This document shows, piece after piece, positions 8,708 to 17,287 of a stretch of DNA of 64,000 nt (positions within the stretch are counted from its first letter, which is position 1; every line of letters begins with the position of its first letter). Position numbers and translations under genes: made by a program. The stretch comes from JAAYRQ01 sp035647235. Its GTDB lineage: Bacteria > Bacillota > Syntrophomonadia > Syntrophomonadales > Syntrophomonadaceae. The notes below the pieces were generated by a model. That model saw nothing but the letters and a program-made list of their open reading frames with translations. It had not been told where the DNA came from and searched no databases. The stretch lies in NCBI GenBank assembly GCA_964514235.1, contig CAZEPV010000002.1, forward strand, positions 124,001 to 188,000, written 5' to 3'.

Positions 8708-9616
8708 ATGATAGTAAATCAGATAGACAATTTTTTAAAATACTTACGGATTGAGAAAAATTCATCTCAATTAACCCTAAATAATTATAGAACTGATTTA
8801 TATCAGTTTTTTAATTTTATATCTTGTGAATATAATATCGAGTTTCAAGAAATTAAAGGTGATGATATAACTCATCTAAATACAAGAAAATATTTAAGCA
8901 AGCTGCAGGAAAAAGATTATTCCCGCTCTACTATAGCTAGGAAGTTGGCTTCACTTCGATCTTTTGTAGCTTACCTAACTAGGACTGGCGTATTAGAGGG
9001 CAATCCTATAGCAATAGTAGCTACGCCAAAACAAGAAAAAAGGCTACCTCATTTTCTATACCCAGAAGAAATTAATATCTTGTTGCAGGCTCCAGATAAT
9101 TCAATTCTGGGAATCAGAAATAAAGCTATAATTGAACTTCTGTATGCGACAGGTATTCGGGTTAGTGAACTGGTAAATCTAGATATTTTAGATCTTGATA
9201 CTGAGGCTGATTTGATTCGGGTATGGGGTAAAGGTAGCAAAGAAAGAATAGTACCGATGGGACGATTTGCTAGACTTTCCTTACTTAACTATCTGGATGA
9301 ATCACGTCCCCTACTGCTCAAGACCAACCTTGAGGCAGAAGAAGCTCTTTTTTTAAATAAATTTGGGACTAGACTTTCAGATCGTAGCATACGCAATATA
9401 TTAAATAAATATGTAGATATGGTTGCTCTTAACCGAAAAATTAGTCCTCATGCTATAAGGCATTCCTTTGCTACTCATTTATTGAATAATGGGGCTGATT
9501 TAAGATCAGTCCAAGAACTATTGGGACATGTTAGGCTTTCTACCACCCAAATATATACACACCTTACCAAAGAAAAAATAAAAGCTATACATAATGAAAC
9601 ACATCCACGGAGGTAA
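8708..9616 (+). CDS. xerC: Tyrosine recombinase XerC (CodV)
   Basis: Site-specific recombinase that resolves chromosome dimers with its XerD partner. The N-terminal SAM-like DNA-binding domain (IDNFLKYLRIEKNSSQLTLNNY) is followed by the catalytic domain. The conserved catalytic residues are visible: R in ATGIRVSEL, K in WGKGSKERIVP, HxxR in SPHAIRHSFATHLL, H in ELLGHVRLSTTQIY with the nucleophilic tyrosine in QIYTHL. 302 residues. Its end overlaps the leader of hslV. Position in trmFO-xerC-hslV-hslU-codY argues for the chromosomal XerC rather than a phage integrase. Confidence 0.95.
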   Translation: MIVNQIDNFLKYLRIEKNSSQLTLNNYRTDLYQFFNFISCEYNIEFQEIKGDDITHLNTRKYLSKLQEKDYSRSTIARKLASLRSFVAYLTRTGVLEGNPIAIVATPKQEKRLPHFLYPEEINILLQAPDNSILGIRNKAIIELLYATGIRVSELVNLDILDLDTEADLIRVWGKGSKERIVPMGRFARLSLLNYLDESRPLLLKTNLEAEEALFLNKFGTRLSDRSIRNILNKYVDMVALNRKISPHAIRHSFATHLLNNGADLRSVQELLGHVRLSTTQIYTHLTKEKIKAIHNETHPRR

Positions 9617-9620
9617 ATAT

Positions 9621-10154
9621 ATGTTTAAAGGTACTACAATTATAGTAGTAAAAAAGGATAAAAAGACCGCCATTGCTGGTGATGGCCAAGTTACACTAGG
9701 TGAAAATACTATTATGAAACATAAGGCTAATAAGATTCGGCGTTTATTTGATGGGCAAGTGATTGCAGGTTTTGCGGGCTCAGTAGCCGATGCCTTTACC
9801 TTGTTTGGTAAATTCGAAGAAAAGCTAAGAAAGACTGATGGCAATATGACTAAGGCGGTCGTGGATTTGGCCAAAGAGTGGCGATCTGATCGTATTTTGA
9901 GAAGGTTAGAAGCCTTACTAATTGTGGCTGATAAAGAAAAGATATTTATCATTTCAGGCAATGGGGAAATTATTGAGCCAGACGATGGTATTACAGCTAT
10001 TGGTTCTGGGGGTTCTTATGCCTTAGCCGCTGGGAAAGCACTATTAAATTTTACGGAAATGTCAGCCCAGGAAATTGCTTATGAGGCCCTACTTATTGCT
10101 TCCCAGATTTGTGTTTATACTAATAATCATATTTCTCTAGAAACAATTGAATAG
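9621..10154 (+). CDS. hslV: ATP-dependent protease HslV (ClpQ), peptidase subunit
   Basis: Threonine-type peptidase of the HslUV complex, a two-ring bacterial relative of the proteasome. The start ATG 9621 follows GGAGG at 9609-9613; an upstream in-frame start at 9594 lacks a site. MFKGTTIIVVKKD suggests a four-residue propeptide removed to expose Thr5 as nucleophile, unlike the N-terminal serine used by Bacillus ClpQ. IAGDGQVTLG and AIGSGGSYALAAGKAL are typical. 177 residues. Translated just ahead of hslU. Confidence 0.95.
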   Translation: MFKGTTIIVVKKDKKTAIAGDGQVTLGENTIMKHKANKIRRLFDGQVIAGFAGSVADAFTLFGKFEEKLRKTDGNMTKAVVDLAKEWRSDRILRRLEALLIVADKEKIFIISGNGEIIEPDDGITAIGSGGSYALAAGKALLNFTEMSAQEIAYEALLIASQICVYTNNHISLETIE

Positions 10155-10166
10155 GGGGCTAATAGA

Positions 10167-11567
10167 ATGTTGAGTTTGACACCAAAGCAAATTGTAGAAG
10201 AACTAGATATACACATAATTGGACAAAGTAATGCAAAAAAAGCAGTAGCTATCGCCTTAAGGAATAGATATAGAAGAAAACAACTTCCTGGTGAATTGAG
10301 TGAAGAAATATACCCAAAAAACATTATCATGATCGGTTCTACAGGGGTGGGGAAAACTGAAATAGCAAGGAGGTTAGCTAAACTCGTAAAAGCACCTTTT
10401 GTTAAGGTGGAGGCTAGTAAGTTTACAGAAGTAGGCTATGTAGGTCGGGATGTTGATTCTATGATCAGGGACTTGCTAGAGACTGCTATTAGAATGGTTA
10501 AGAAAGAGAAAATGGAGGAGGTGGATGAAAAAGCTAAAAACCTAGCTGAAGAACGGATTACACAGTATTTAATACCTGTCCCCCGCCGAAAAACTAGGAC
10601 AGTAAAAAATCCATTTGAATTATTTTTAGGTTCTCCTGGGGAACCAGAATCAAAAGATGAAGATTATGAAAATCAAAAACATCTAATAGAAGAGCAGAGA
10701 GAAATTATTAGACAAAAACTGGCTAGAATGGAATTAGAGGATGAAATAATTGAAATTGAGGTGGAAGAAAAAAACACCTCCTTTATGGAAGTATTTTCTG
10801 GTGCTGGTGTGGAGGAAATGGGTATTAATTTTAATGATATGTTAGGTAACCTAATTCCTAAAAACAAGAAAAAACGTAAAATGAAAATTAGGGAAGCCCG
10901 AACAATTCTTACTAACGAGGAAGCCCAAAATTTAATCGATATGGATGAAGTCCATCGGGAAGCTATTAAGCGTGTCGAGGAAGATGGCATCATTTTCCTA
11001 GATGAAATCGATAAAATTGCTGGTAAAGAGGGTGGGAGTGGACCAGACGTATCCCGCGGTGGGGTACAAAGAGATATTTTACCGATAGTAGAAGGTTCAA
11101 CTGTTATTACCAAGTATGGGCCTGTTAAAACTGACCATATTTTATTTATAGCTGCAGGGGCTTTCCACATAAGTCAGCCTTCTGACTTAATTCCCGAATT
11201 ACAAGGGAGATTTCCGATTAGGGTAGAATTAGAAAATTTAAATAAAGGTGATTTGAAAAGAATTTTAACTGAACCACGTAATGCTTTGACTAAACAATAC
11301 ACAGCTCTAATCTCTACGGAAAATGTCAATATTACTTTCACAAGTGAAGCAATCGAATATATTGCAGATGTAGCTTGGGAAGTCAACAATAAGGCGGAAA
11401 ATATTGGAGCTAGAAGGCTCCATACGGTTATGGAAAAAGTACTGGAAGATTTATTGTTTGATTCCCCCTATATGAGTGGGCAAGAAGTTATTATTGACAT
11501 GAATTATGTTGAACAAAGGTTAAAAAAGATAGTTGAAGATGATGATTTAAGTAGATATATCTTGTAG
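10167..11567 (+). CDS. hslU: ATP-dependent protease ATPase subunit HslU (ClpY)
   Basis: AAA+ unfoldase that feeds substrates to HslV. Walker A GSTGVGKTE near residues 56-64, Walker B GIIFLDEIDKIAG, sensor and arginine-finger regions in HISQPSDLIPELQGRFPIRVEL, and GARRLHTVMEKVLEDLLF at the end. The central insertion (I domain) is charged and helical, as in the family. 466 residues. Thirteen nt behind hslV. Confidence 0.96.
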   Translation: MLSLTPKQIVEELDIHIIGQSNAKKAVAIALRNRYRRKQLPGELSEEIYPKNIIMIGSTGVGKTEIARRLAKLVKAPFVKVEASKFTEVGYVGRDVDSMIRDLLETAIRMVKKEKMEEVDEKAKNLAEERITQYLIPVPRRKTRTVKNPFELFLGSPGEPESKDEDYENQKHLIEEQREIIRQKLARMELEDEIIEIEVEEKNTSFMEVFSGAGVEEMGINFNDMLGNLIPKNKKKRKMKIREARTILTNEEAQNLIDMDEVHREAIKRVEEDGIIFLDEIDKIAGKEGGSGPDVSRGGVQRDILPIVEGSTVITKYGPVKTDHILFIAAGAFHISQPSDLIPELQGRFPIRVELENLNKGDLKRILTEPRNALTKQYTALISTENVNITFTSEAIEYIADVAWEVNNKAENIGARRLHTVMEKVLEDLLFDSPYMSGQEVIIDMNYVEQRLKKIVEDDDLSRYIL

Positions 11568-11579
11568 GAGGTTATGCGA

Positions 11580-12362
11580 GTGGGAAGAACATTACTAGAA
11601 AAATCAAGGGCTTTAAATAAGATACTACAAAAAATTAGTGGTCACCCTGTTGATTTTTTTGAAATGGCGGAAGTATTATCTGAAAATCTTAATTGCAGTG
11701 TATTCATAGTAGGCAGAAGGGGACAAATAGGTGGGTACGCTTTCGTTGAAAATGCTTCTTGTGTTGAAATTGAACAACTTACAAATCATTCAGAGAGATT
11801 TCCTGAAAGTTTTAATCAAGAATTCATGAATGTTACTGAAACCATGACCAATTTAGTATTAGAGGATGGGCGCAAATGTGTTTTTAATCCCGATAATGTT
11901 TCATGTGATTGTTCCACGAGAATTTGGTCAATAACTCCTGTTTTCGGTTCAGCCAGACGGATTGGCACCTTAATTTTAATGCGAGAGAACCAAGAATTTA
12001 CAGACGAAGACATTGTTTTGGCAGAATACGGTGCTATTGTAGTTGCTAACGAAATCATGCGGATGCGTTCAGAACGGGTAGAGGAGGAGGCCCGCAAAAA
12101 GGCTTCGGTACAAATAGCCATAGCAACCTTATCATATTCTGAAAAGGAAGCCATCGATCATATTATGGCGGAATTAGATGGACCAGAGGGTCTGCTTGTT
12201 GCTAGCAGGATAGCGGATAAGGTAGGAATAACACGCTCAGTTATAGTAAGTGCACTTAGAAAATTTGAGAGTGCAGGAGTCATTGAATCTCGTTCATTAG
12301 GAATGAAGGGAACTTATATAAAAATTTTAAATGACTATTTATTAGAGGAATTAAATATTTAA
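11580..12362 (+). CDS. codY: Global transcriptional regulator CodY
   Basis: GTP- and branched-chain-amino-acid-responsive regulator of stationary-phase, nitrogen and often motility genes. I prefer GTG 11580, which is 8 nt from AGGAGG (11566-11571); ATG 11574 is in frame but only 2 nt away. The N-terminal GAF domain carries the effector pocket. The C-terminal winged helix-turn-helix contains ASRIADKVGITRSVIVSALRKF and ESRSLGMKGTYIKIL, nearly identical to the Bacillus DNA-recognition region. It closes the xerC-hslVU-codY unit and sits immediately upstream of the flagellar operon, as in Bacillus. Confidence 0.96.
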   Translation: MGRTLLEKSRALNKILQKISGHPVDFFEMAEVLSENLNCSVFIVGRRGQIGGYAFVENASCVEIEQLTNHSERFPESFNQEFMNVTETMTNLVLEDGRKCVFNPDNVSCDCSTRIWSITPVFGSARRIGTLILMRENQEFTDEDIVLAEYGAIVVANEIMRMRSERVEEEARKKASVQIAIATLSYSEKEAIDHIMAELDGPEGLLVASRIADKVGITRSVIVSALRKFESAGVIESRSLGMKGTYIKILNDYLLEELNI

Positions 12363-12400
12363 AAATTTATTTTTATTAACTTAATAAAGATAGAATTTTT

Positions 12401-12434
12401 ATATGACTAACTAGGCGGTTAGTCATATTTTTTT
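12401..12434 (+). terminator. Strong Rho-independent terminator after codY
   Basis: Perfect 11-bp stem ATATGACTAAC / GTTAGTCATAT with a 6-nt loop TAGGCG, followed by a run of seven T (12428-12434). It separates the codY unit from the flagellar operon. The rest of the 12363-12641 gap holds the flgB promoter region described in the next entries. Confidence 0.9.
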
Positions 12435-12509
12435 GGGGAGAAAGGGGTCATTTTCTAAACGAATGGACCAAATGAGTAAAAAAGTGGTGTATTATATCAA
12501 GATATGAAA

Positions 12510-12539
12510 TATAATATGTGTGGAAATTGTCTGAATAAA
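12510..12539 (+). promoter_or_regulatory. Candidate fla/che promoter -10 with CodY-box-like sequence just downstream
   Basis: TATAAT at 12510-12515 has no good -35 (GTGTAT at the expected place). At 12525-12539, AATTGTCTGAATAAA matches the CodY consensus AATTTTCWGAAAATT at 11 of 15 positions. It would overlap the transcription start of the flagellar operon, a position suited to repression. The assignment is by eye only. Confidence 0.35.
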
Positions 12540-12611
12540 TAGGCCTTTAAGATAAATAAAATATTATTTTGCAGGAAATTATGATTAAAAGTAGAAATAA
12601 ACGATAATAAA

Positions 12612-12619
12612 GCCGATAT
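12612..12619 (+). promoter_or_regulatory. Sigma-28 (SigD) type -10 element before flgB
   Basis: Exact GCCGATAT, the -10 consensus of flagellar sigma factors, about 22 nt before the flgB ATG. The matching -35 (TAAA about 15 nt upstream) is not present at ideal spacing; TAAA occurs 10 nt and 22 nt upstream and GAAA 14 nt upstream. The promoter is therefore uncertain. Confidence 0.35.
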
Positions 12620-12641
12620 TTATCAAGACTGGAGTGATAAG

Positions 12642-13055
12642 ATGCTAGAGAGATTATTTAATTCTCCTACTTCAATTTTATTAAATAAATCAATGGATGC
12701 TGCTACTTTAAAAAATACCGTAATTGCTGATAATATTGCTAATGTAAATACTCCAAATTTTAATAGACGGGAAGTAATATTCCAAGAAAAACTACAAAAT
12801 GCCTTACATAGAGGAAATGCGAATCTTGATATGCGTTTGACCAATAAGCGCCACATATTTGTCAAATCCAATCTTAATTTGGAGCCAGAAATTAGAGAGA
12901 TTAGCAAAATTAGTTACAGGAATGATGGAAATAATGTAGATATTGATGTAGAATCAGCTAAAATGGCCAAAAATAAATTACATTATGATGCTTTAGCCCA
13001 AACTATGGATAAAGAAATAAAGTTACTGCGTTTGGCTATAACGGGAAGGGGGTAG
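12642..13055 (+). CDS. flgB: Flagellar basal-body rod protein FlgB
   Basis: Proximal rod subunit of the flagellar axle, exported by the type III system. The conserved axial-protein motif is visible as TVIADNIANVNTPNFNRREV near residues 28-46. 137 residues, family length. ATG preceded by GGAGTG. First gene of a continuous flagellar/chemotaxis operon that runs to about 42.6 kb; flgC follows at 6 nt. Confidence 0.96.
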   Translation: MLERLFNSPTSILLNKSMDAATLKNTVIADNIANVNTPNFNRREVIFQEKLQNALHRGNANLDMRLTNKRHIFVKSNLNLEPEIREISKISYRNDGNNVDIDVESAKMAKNKLHYDALAQTMDKEIKLLRLAITGRG

Positions 13056-13061
13056 GCATAC

Positions 13062-13517
13062 GTGAAGTTTTTGAATGCGATTGATATTAGCGCCTCTGGA
13101 CTTACAGCTCAAAGGCTTAGAATGGATACTATAGCTAGTAACATGGCAAATGCAGAAACTACTCGGGTAGATGGAGCTAATGGACCTTATAGGCGGCAAA
13201 TAGTTCTCTTTGAAGCCAAAAAGTCTCAGCCACACAAGAATTTTAATAGTATTTTACGAGATAAATTATCTGCAGCGGGACAAGGAGTCAGGGTAACTGA
13301 AATAAGAAGTCTGAATGAAAATGAAGCCCCTTTTAGGAGGGTATATGAACCCGCTCACCCAGATGCGGATGCAGCAGGCTATGTTAATTATCCCAATGTG
13401 AACATAGTAGAGGAAATGATTAACATGATCTCGGCTACTCGGTCTTATGAGGCAAATGCTAAAGTAATGGAAGCTACGAAAGGTATGGCTTTAAGGGCAC
13501 TTGATATTGGAAGATAG
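13062..13517 (+). CDS. flgC: Flagellar basal-body rod protein FlgC
   Basis: Rod subunit above FlgB. GTG start after GGGGG. The N-terminal axial motif (DISASGLTAQRLRMDTIASNMANAETT) and the C-terminal heptad-like segment (NYPNVNIVEEMINMISATRSYEANAKVM) are both typical of rod/hook proteins. 151 residues. Confidence 0.96.
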   Translation: MKFLNAIDISASGLTAQRLRMDTIASNMANAETTRVDGANGPYRRQIVLFEAKKSQPHKNFNSILRDKLSAAGQGVRVTEIRSLNENEAPFRRVYEPAHPDADAAGYVNYPNVNIVEEMINMISATRSYEANAKVMEATKGMALRALDIGR

Positions 13518-13528
13518 GAGGGTGACAT

Positions 13529-13828
13529 TTGAAGACTAATATAATACAACCTAGTTTTTTTATTAATAAAAACCAATTTGAAAATAACCCGACTACTAAA
13601 AATAGTCCCAGTAATTTTATGTCTTACTTAAAGACAGCTTTAAACGAAGTGGATACTTTGCAAAAGGAAGCTACTTTAAGTGCTTCCCAATTAATTTTAG
13701 GAGAAGAGGAAAACCTGCATAACACAGTGCTAGCATATGAAAAAGCGAATTTAGCCTTGCAACTGACTATAGAAGTAAGGAATAAAATTGTAGAAGCATT
13801 CCAGGAAATTATGAGAATACAAATGTAA
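13529..13828 (+). CDS. fliE: Flagellar hook-basal body protein FliE
   Basis: Adaptor joining the MS ring to the rod. TTG start behind GGAGGGTGA. C-terminal half shows the family pattern: NLHNTVLAYEKANLALQLTIEVRNKIVEAFQEIMRIQM, with short conserved stretches such as VRNKIVEAFQEIM. The first 25-30 residues are polar and variable. 99 residues, normal. Confidence 0.94.
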   Translation: MKTNIIQPSFFINKNQFENNPTTKNSPSNFMSYLKTALNEVDTLQKEATLSASQLILGEEENLHNTVLAYEKANLALQLTIEVRNKIVEAFQEIMRIQM

Positions 13829-13852
13829 ATTGTCTTGTGGGGAGTTTTTTAA

Positions 13853-15478
13853 ATGGAGACTTTTATTAATAGATTAAGGCAATACGCTACGGATATTAGG
13901 GAACTATGGAATAGGTTAACCCTAAATCAAAAAGTCCTAATTTCGGGTGCAGCCATATTAATTATTATTTCCGTGGCTATACTATTCCTTACTAAAGATA
14001 CATATAAAGGGTATGAAGTATTATATACGGAATTAGCTGAAAAAGATGCCGCAGCAATAGTCGAAAAATTAGAGGAAGATAAAATTAACTATTACCTTAA
14101 AGATAATGGAAGTACAATTCTCGTTCCAGCTGCCCAAAAATATAAAGCACGTCTTAATTTAGCTAGCCAAAACTTACCCCGTGGTGAAGCTGGATTGGAA
14201 CTCTTTTCAGAAAGTAGTTTCGGTGAAACTCAAGCAGATAAAAAAATAAAATATCAATCGGCTTTGCAGGGAGAACTGGCTAGAACTATACAGGCTTTAG
14301 ATAAAGTAAGTGCTGCTAAAGTTAACCTTGCTTTACCTGAGGAGTCTCTTTTCATAGAGCATGAGGAAGCACCAAAAGCATCGGTAGTCATAAGGACTCG
14401 AGATAATGAGACCCTATCCAACCGCGAAGTGGTGGCTATTATTAATTTGGTAGCCAACAGTATAAAAAAATTAGAAGCAGAAAACGTAGTGGTAGTAGAT
14501 CAGGATGGGACCCTTTTATCAGAAAATGCTTTGAGCTCTAATGCCAATGCTACTGAACAAGTACAATTACAACTAGCCATGAGAAAGCAATATGAAAAGG
14601 AAAAGGAAGTTGCTATTCAGACCATGCTAGACAAAACCTTGGGTAAAGATAATTCGGTAGTAAGAGTAAGTGCAGAGCTGAATTTTGATGATATAGAACA
14701 ATTGGACGAAAGATATACACATGATCCCGAAGGACCATTTATAAGAAGTGAACAAGTATCTAGGGAGTCCTCAGATAGCACTATGGAACCTGGGGCTCCT
14801 ATAGGTGTAGATGATAATATTCCCCAATATATTGAACCAGCTACTGGAGGAGGAGAAAGCAGCTCTAGTAAAAGTGATCGGATCAGCAATTATGAATTAA
14901 ATCGTACTGAAACCATAACAAAGTTTTCCCAAGGGGATGTCAAATATGATTATTTAACTGTCTCTGTATTAGTAAATAATGCAGCTGTTGCAGATACCAA
15001 CTTAGGTCAAACTGAAGCAGAACAAAGTAATACCATAAGAAATGTAGTGGCTACTGCTTGTGGCTTAAGGGAAAATAGAGAACAAGATAATGTTAATTTG
15101 GAAGAAAACATTTCTATTGCCTTTATTGATTTCTATGTTGAGCCCGTCCCAGAGCCAAGAACAGCTACTGTGGTGGAGAGCCTATTCGGATCACCATATA
15201 CCCCATTCTTATTCGGGATTTTGGGAGTGATAATTACAGTACTAGTCTTTATTCTAATCAGGAGAAGAAGATTAGGGGCTGAAGGCGAAGGTGAAGCTGC
15301 TGATTTTGAAGCTATAGTTGAAGAAGAAATAAAACTTGAAGATTTAATAGACAAGGCTCTAACCCCTGAAGAAAAAGAAGCCCAGAAAATAAAACTGGAA
15401 ATTGATAACTTAATTGATGAGGATCCGGAAAATGCAGCCCAGGTAATTAAAATATGGTTAGCTGAAGATACGAGGTGA
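13853..15478 (+). CDS. fliF: Flagellar MS-ring protein FliF
   Basis: Forms the membrane-embedded MS ring on which rotor and export gate are built. Two transmembrane segments bracket a large extracytoplasmic region: one near residues 30-48 (VLISGAAILIIISVAILFL) and one near 450 (FLFGILGVIITVLVFILI). The ring-building motif region contains NYYLKDNGSTILVP and RGEAGLELFSES. The acidic C-terminal tail (NLIDEDPENAAQVIKIWLAED) is the FliG-binding segment. 541 residues. Confidence 0.96.
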   Translation: METFINRLRQYATDIRELWNRLTLNQKVLISGAAILIIISVAILFLTKDTYKGYEVLYTELAEKDAAAIVEKLEEDKINYYLKDNGSTILVPAAQKYKARLNLASQNLPRGEAGLELFSESSFGETQADKKIKYQSALQGELARTIQALDKVSAAKVNLALPEESLFIEHEEAPKASVVIRTRDNETLSNREVVAIINLVANSIKKLEAENVVVVDQDGTLLSENALSSNANATEQVQLQLAMRKQYEKEKEVAIQTMLDKTLGKDNSVVRVSAELNFDDIEQLDERYTHDPEGPFIRSEQVSRESSDSTMEPGAPIGVDDNIPQYIEPATGGGESSSSKSDRISNYELNRTETITKFSQGDVKYDYLTVSVLVNNAAVADTNLGQTEAEQSNTIRNVVATACGLRENREQDNVNLEENISIAFIDFYVEPVPEPRTATVVESLFGSPYTPFLFGILGVIITVLVFILIRRRRLGAEGEGEAADFEAIVEEEIKLEDLIDKALTPEEKEAQKIKLEIDNLIDEDPENAAQVIKIWLAEDTR

Positions 15479-15483
15479 TATAG

Positions 15484-16497
15484 GTGGCCACTACTAGAAA
15501 AGCGCTAACTGGTAAACAAAAAGCAGCCAACTTTCTGATTTTTTTAGGTTCTGAAAAGTCGGCTGCTATATTTAAACATATGAGTGAGGAAGAAATTGAA
15601 CAATTAACTCTAGAAATTGCTAGTATTCGTCAGGTTCCTACCGAAAAAATGGACGAGATTTATAGGGAGTTTTTTGAAATGGCTGTCGCTAGTCAATATA
15701 TAGGTCAGGGGGGTATCTCCTATGCTAAGGAGGTACTAGAAAGGGCCTATGGTCAAGAAAAGACTATGGAAATTATCGGCAGAATTTCAGCATCTTTGCA
15801 GGTCCGCCCCTTTGATTTTATGCGCAAAACGGAGCCTTCCCAATTATTGAATTTCATTCAATCGGAACATCCCCAAACTATCGCTTTGATCTTGGCATAT
15901 TTAGAACCTGAAAAGGCTTCTTCAATCTTATCAGCCCTACCTCCAGAACGACAATCTGAAGTGGCCAAAAGGATAGCAATTATGGATACTACCTCCCCAG
16001 AAGTCATAAAAGAGGTTGAGCAAGTGCTTGAACGCAAATTGTTATCTTTGGGGCCTCAAGAGTTAACCGCTGCAGGTGGAGTAAAATCTGTAGTGGAAAT
16101 AATTAATCGGGTTGATAGGGGTACTGAAAAAACTATTCTGGAAGCTATGGAAGTACAAGACCCAGAGCTAGCTGAAGAAATAAAGAAATTGATGTTTGTA
16201 TTTGAAGATATTGTTATTATTGATGATCGCTCTGTACAAAGAGTTTTAAGAGAAGTAGAAACCCAGGATCTAGCTCTAGCCCTAAAAGGTGCTAGTAATG
16301 AAGTTGCCCAGAAAATATATAACAATATGTCCCAGAGGGCTTCAGGCATGTTAAGGGAAGATATCGAATTCATGGGACCAGTCAGATTGCGCGATGTTGA
16401 AGAAGCCCAACAACGTATAGTTAATATTATTAGGAGATTAGAGGATACAGGTGAAATTGTAGTAGCCAGGGGTGGAGGGGATGAAATAATTGTCTAA
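15484..16497 (+). CDS. fliG: Flagellar motor switch protein FliG
   Basis: Rotor protein that couples stator ion flow to torque and direction. GTG start, 5 nt after fliF. N-terminal FliF-binding part (GKQKAANFLIFLGSEKSAAIFKHMSEEEIE), middle EHPQTIALILAYLEP (the EHPQ motif), and C-terminal charged torque helix region (DDRSVQRVLREVETQDLALALKG). 337 residues. Overlaps fliH by 8 nt. Confidence 0.97.
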   Translation: MATTRKALTGKQKAANFLIFLGSEKSAAIFKHMSEEEIEQLTLEIASIRQVPTEKMDEIYREFFEMAVASQYIGQGGISYAKEVLERAYGQEKTMEIIGRISASLQVRPFDFMRKTEPSQLLNFIQSEHPQTIALILAYLEPEKASSILSALPPERQSEVAKRIAIMDTTSPEVIKEVEQVLERKLLSLGPQELTAAGGVKSVVEIINRVDRGTEKTILEAMEVQDPELAEEIKKLMFVFEDIVIIDDRSVQRVLREVETQDLALALKGASNEVAQKIYNNMSQRASGMLREDIEFMGPVRLRDVEEAQQRIVNIIRRLEDTGEIVVARGGGDEIIV

Positions 16498-17287
16498 GGT
16501 AATAAAAAACTCATCACTATCATCTCAACCAAAGGTAATTGAAGTTGCCAAAATTGAAACATATAAACCAACTATAGTCGCTGAAAGCTCTGATTACCTA
16601 AATGAAATCGATGAACTTGCTGTGTTAGAGGATGAAAGTCAGAAAATAATTAAAGAAACCGAACAGATGGTTATAGACTTATTAGAAAAGGCCCAAGGTG
16701 AGGCCCGAGAGATCATGGCTAATGCCCAAGATGAAGCAGATGTTGTCAGAAGTGAAGTTTACGCTGAAGCTAAACAACTCAAAGAAGAGTCAAAAAAAAC
16801 TGGCTATGAAGAAGGCTTGAAATTAGCCAATGAGGAGATTAAGTTTGATCGGGAAAGGGCCATAGAACAAAACCAACTAATAGTGGAGGAAGCTAGGCAA
16901 ACCAAACTAGAGATTTTAAGAAGTGTTGAATCAGATATTGTCAGGTTAGTTATGGCCATTACCAAGAAAACAATAGTAAATGAATTAGAAACTAACCCTG
17001 ACTCCATTATGAATATAGTCAAAGAGGCCATTAACCATCTTGATAATCCACAAAACGTAAGGGTGTATGTTAATCCTAGTGAAATGGACCGGCTCCTGGA
17101 ACTGCTTGAAAATGAACTTCTAGCAGATATAGGTAGTGAAGAAATAAGAGTAGATGTTAAAGGAGATAATCGCATTTCTAGTGGAGGCCCCTTAATAGAA
17201 AGTGATAGTGGTTCTGTCGATGCCAGGATTGAAACTAAATTAGCCAATATAGAAAAAGGGTTATTGGAAGTGTCTGGAGATGAATAA
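16490..17287 (+). CDS. fliH: Flagellar export apparatus regulator FliH
   Basis: Peripheral stalk-like regulator of the FliI ATPase. TTG start overlapping the end of fliG. Long charged helical N-terminal half (residues about 45-150, coiled-coil character), then the conserved C-terminal domain (SDIVRLVMAITKKTIVNE, RVYVNPSEMDRLLEL). 265 residues. Overlaps fliI by 8 nt, indicating translational coupling. Confidence 0.92.
   Translation: MSKVIKNSSLSSQPKVIEVAKIETYKPTIVAESSDYLNEIDELAVLEDESQKIIKETEQMVIDLLEKAQGEAREIMANAQDEADVVRSEVYAEAKQLKEESKKTGYEEGLKLANEEIKFDRERAIEQNQLIVEEARQTKLEILRSVESDIVRLVMAITKKTIVNELETNPDSIMNIVKEAINHLDNPQNVRVYVNPSEMDRLLELLENELLADIGSEEIRVDVKGDNRISSGGPLIESDSGSVDARIETKLANIEKGLLEVSGDE

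Noticed and set aside
10673..11170. Minus-strand frame of 165 codons inside hslU
   Set aside because: Antisense shadow of an intact AAA+ gene; serine/isoleucine-rich composition typical of reverse-strand frames in AT-rich DNA.
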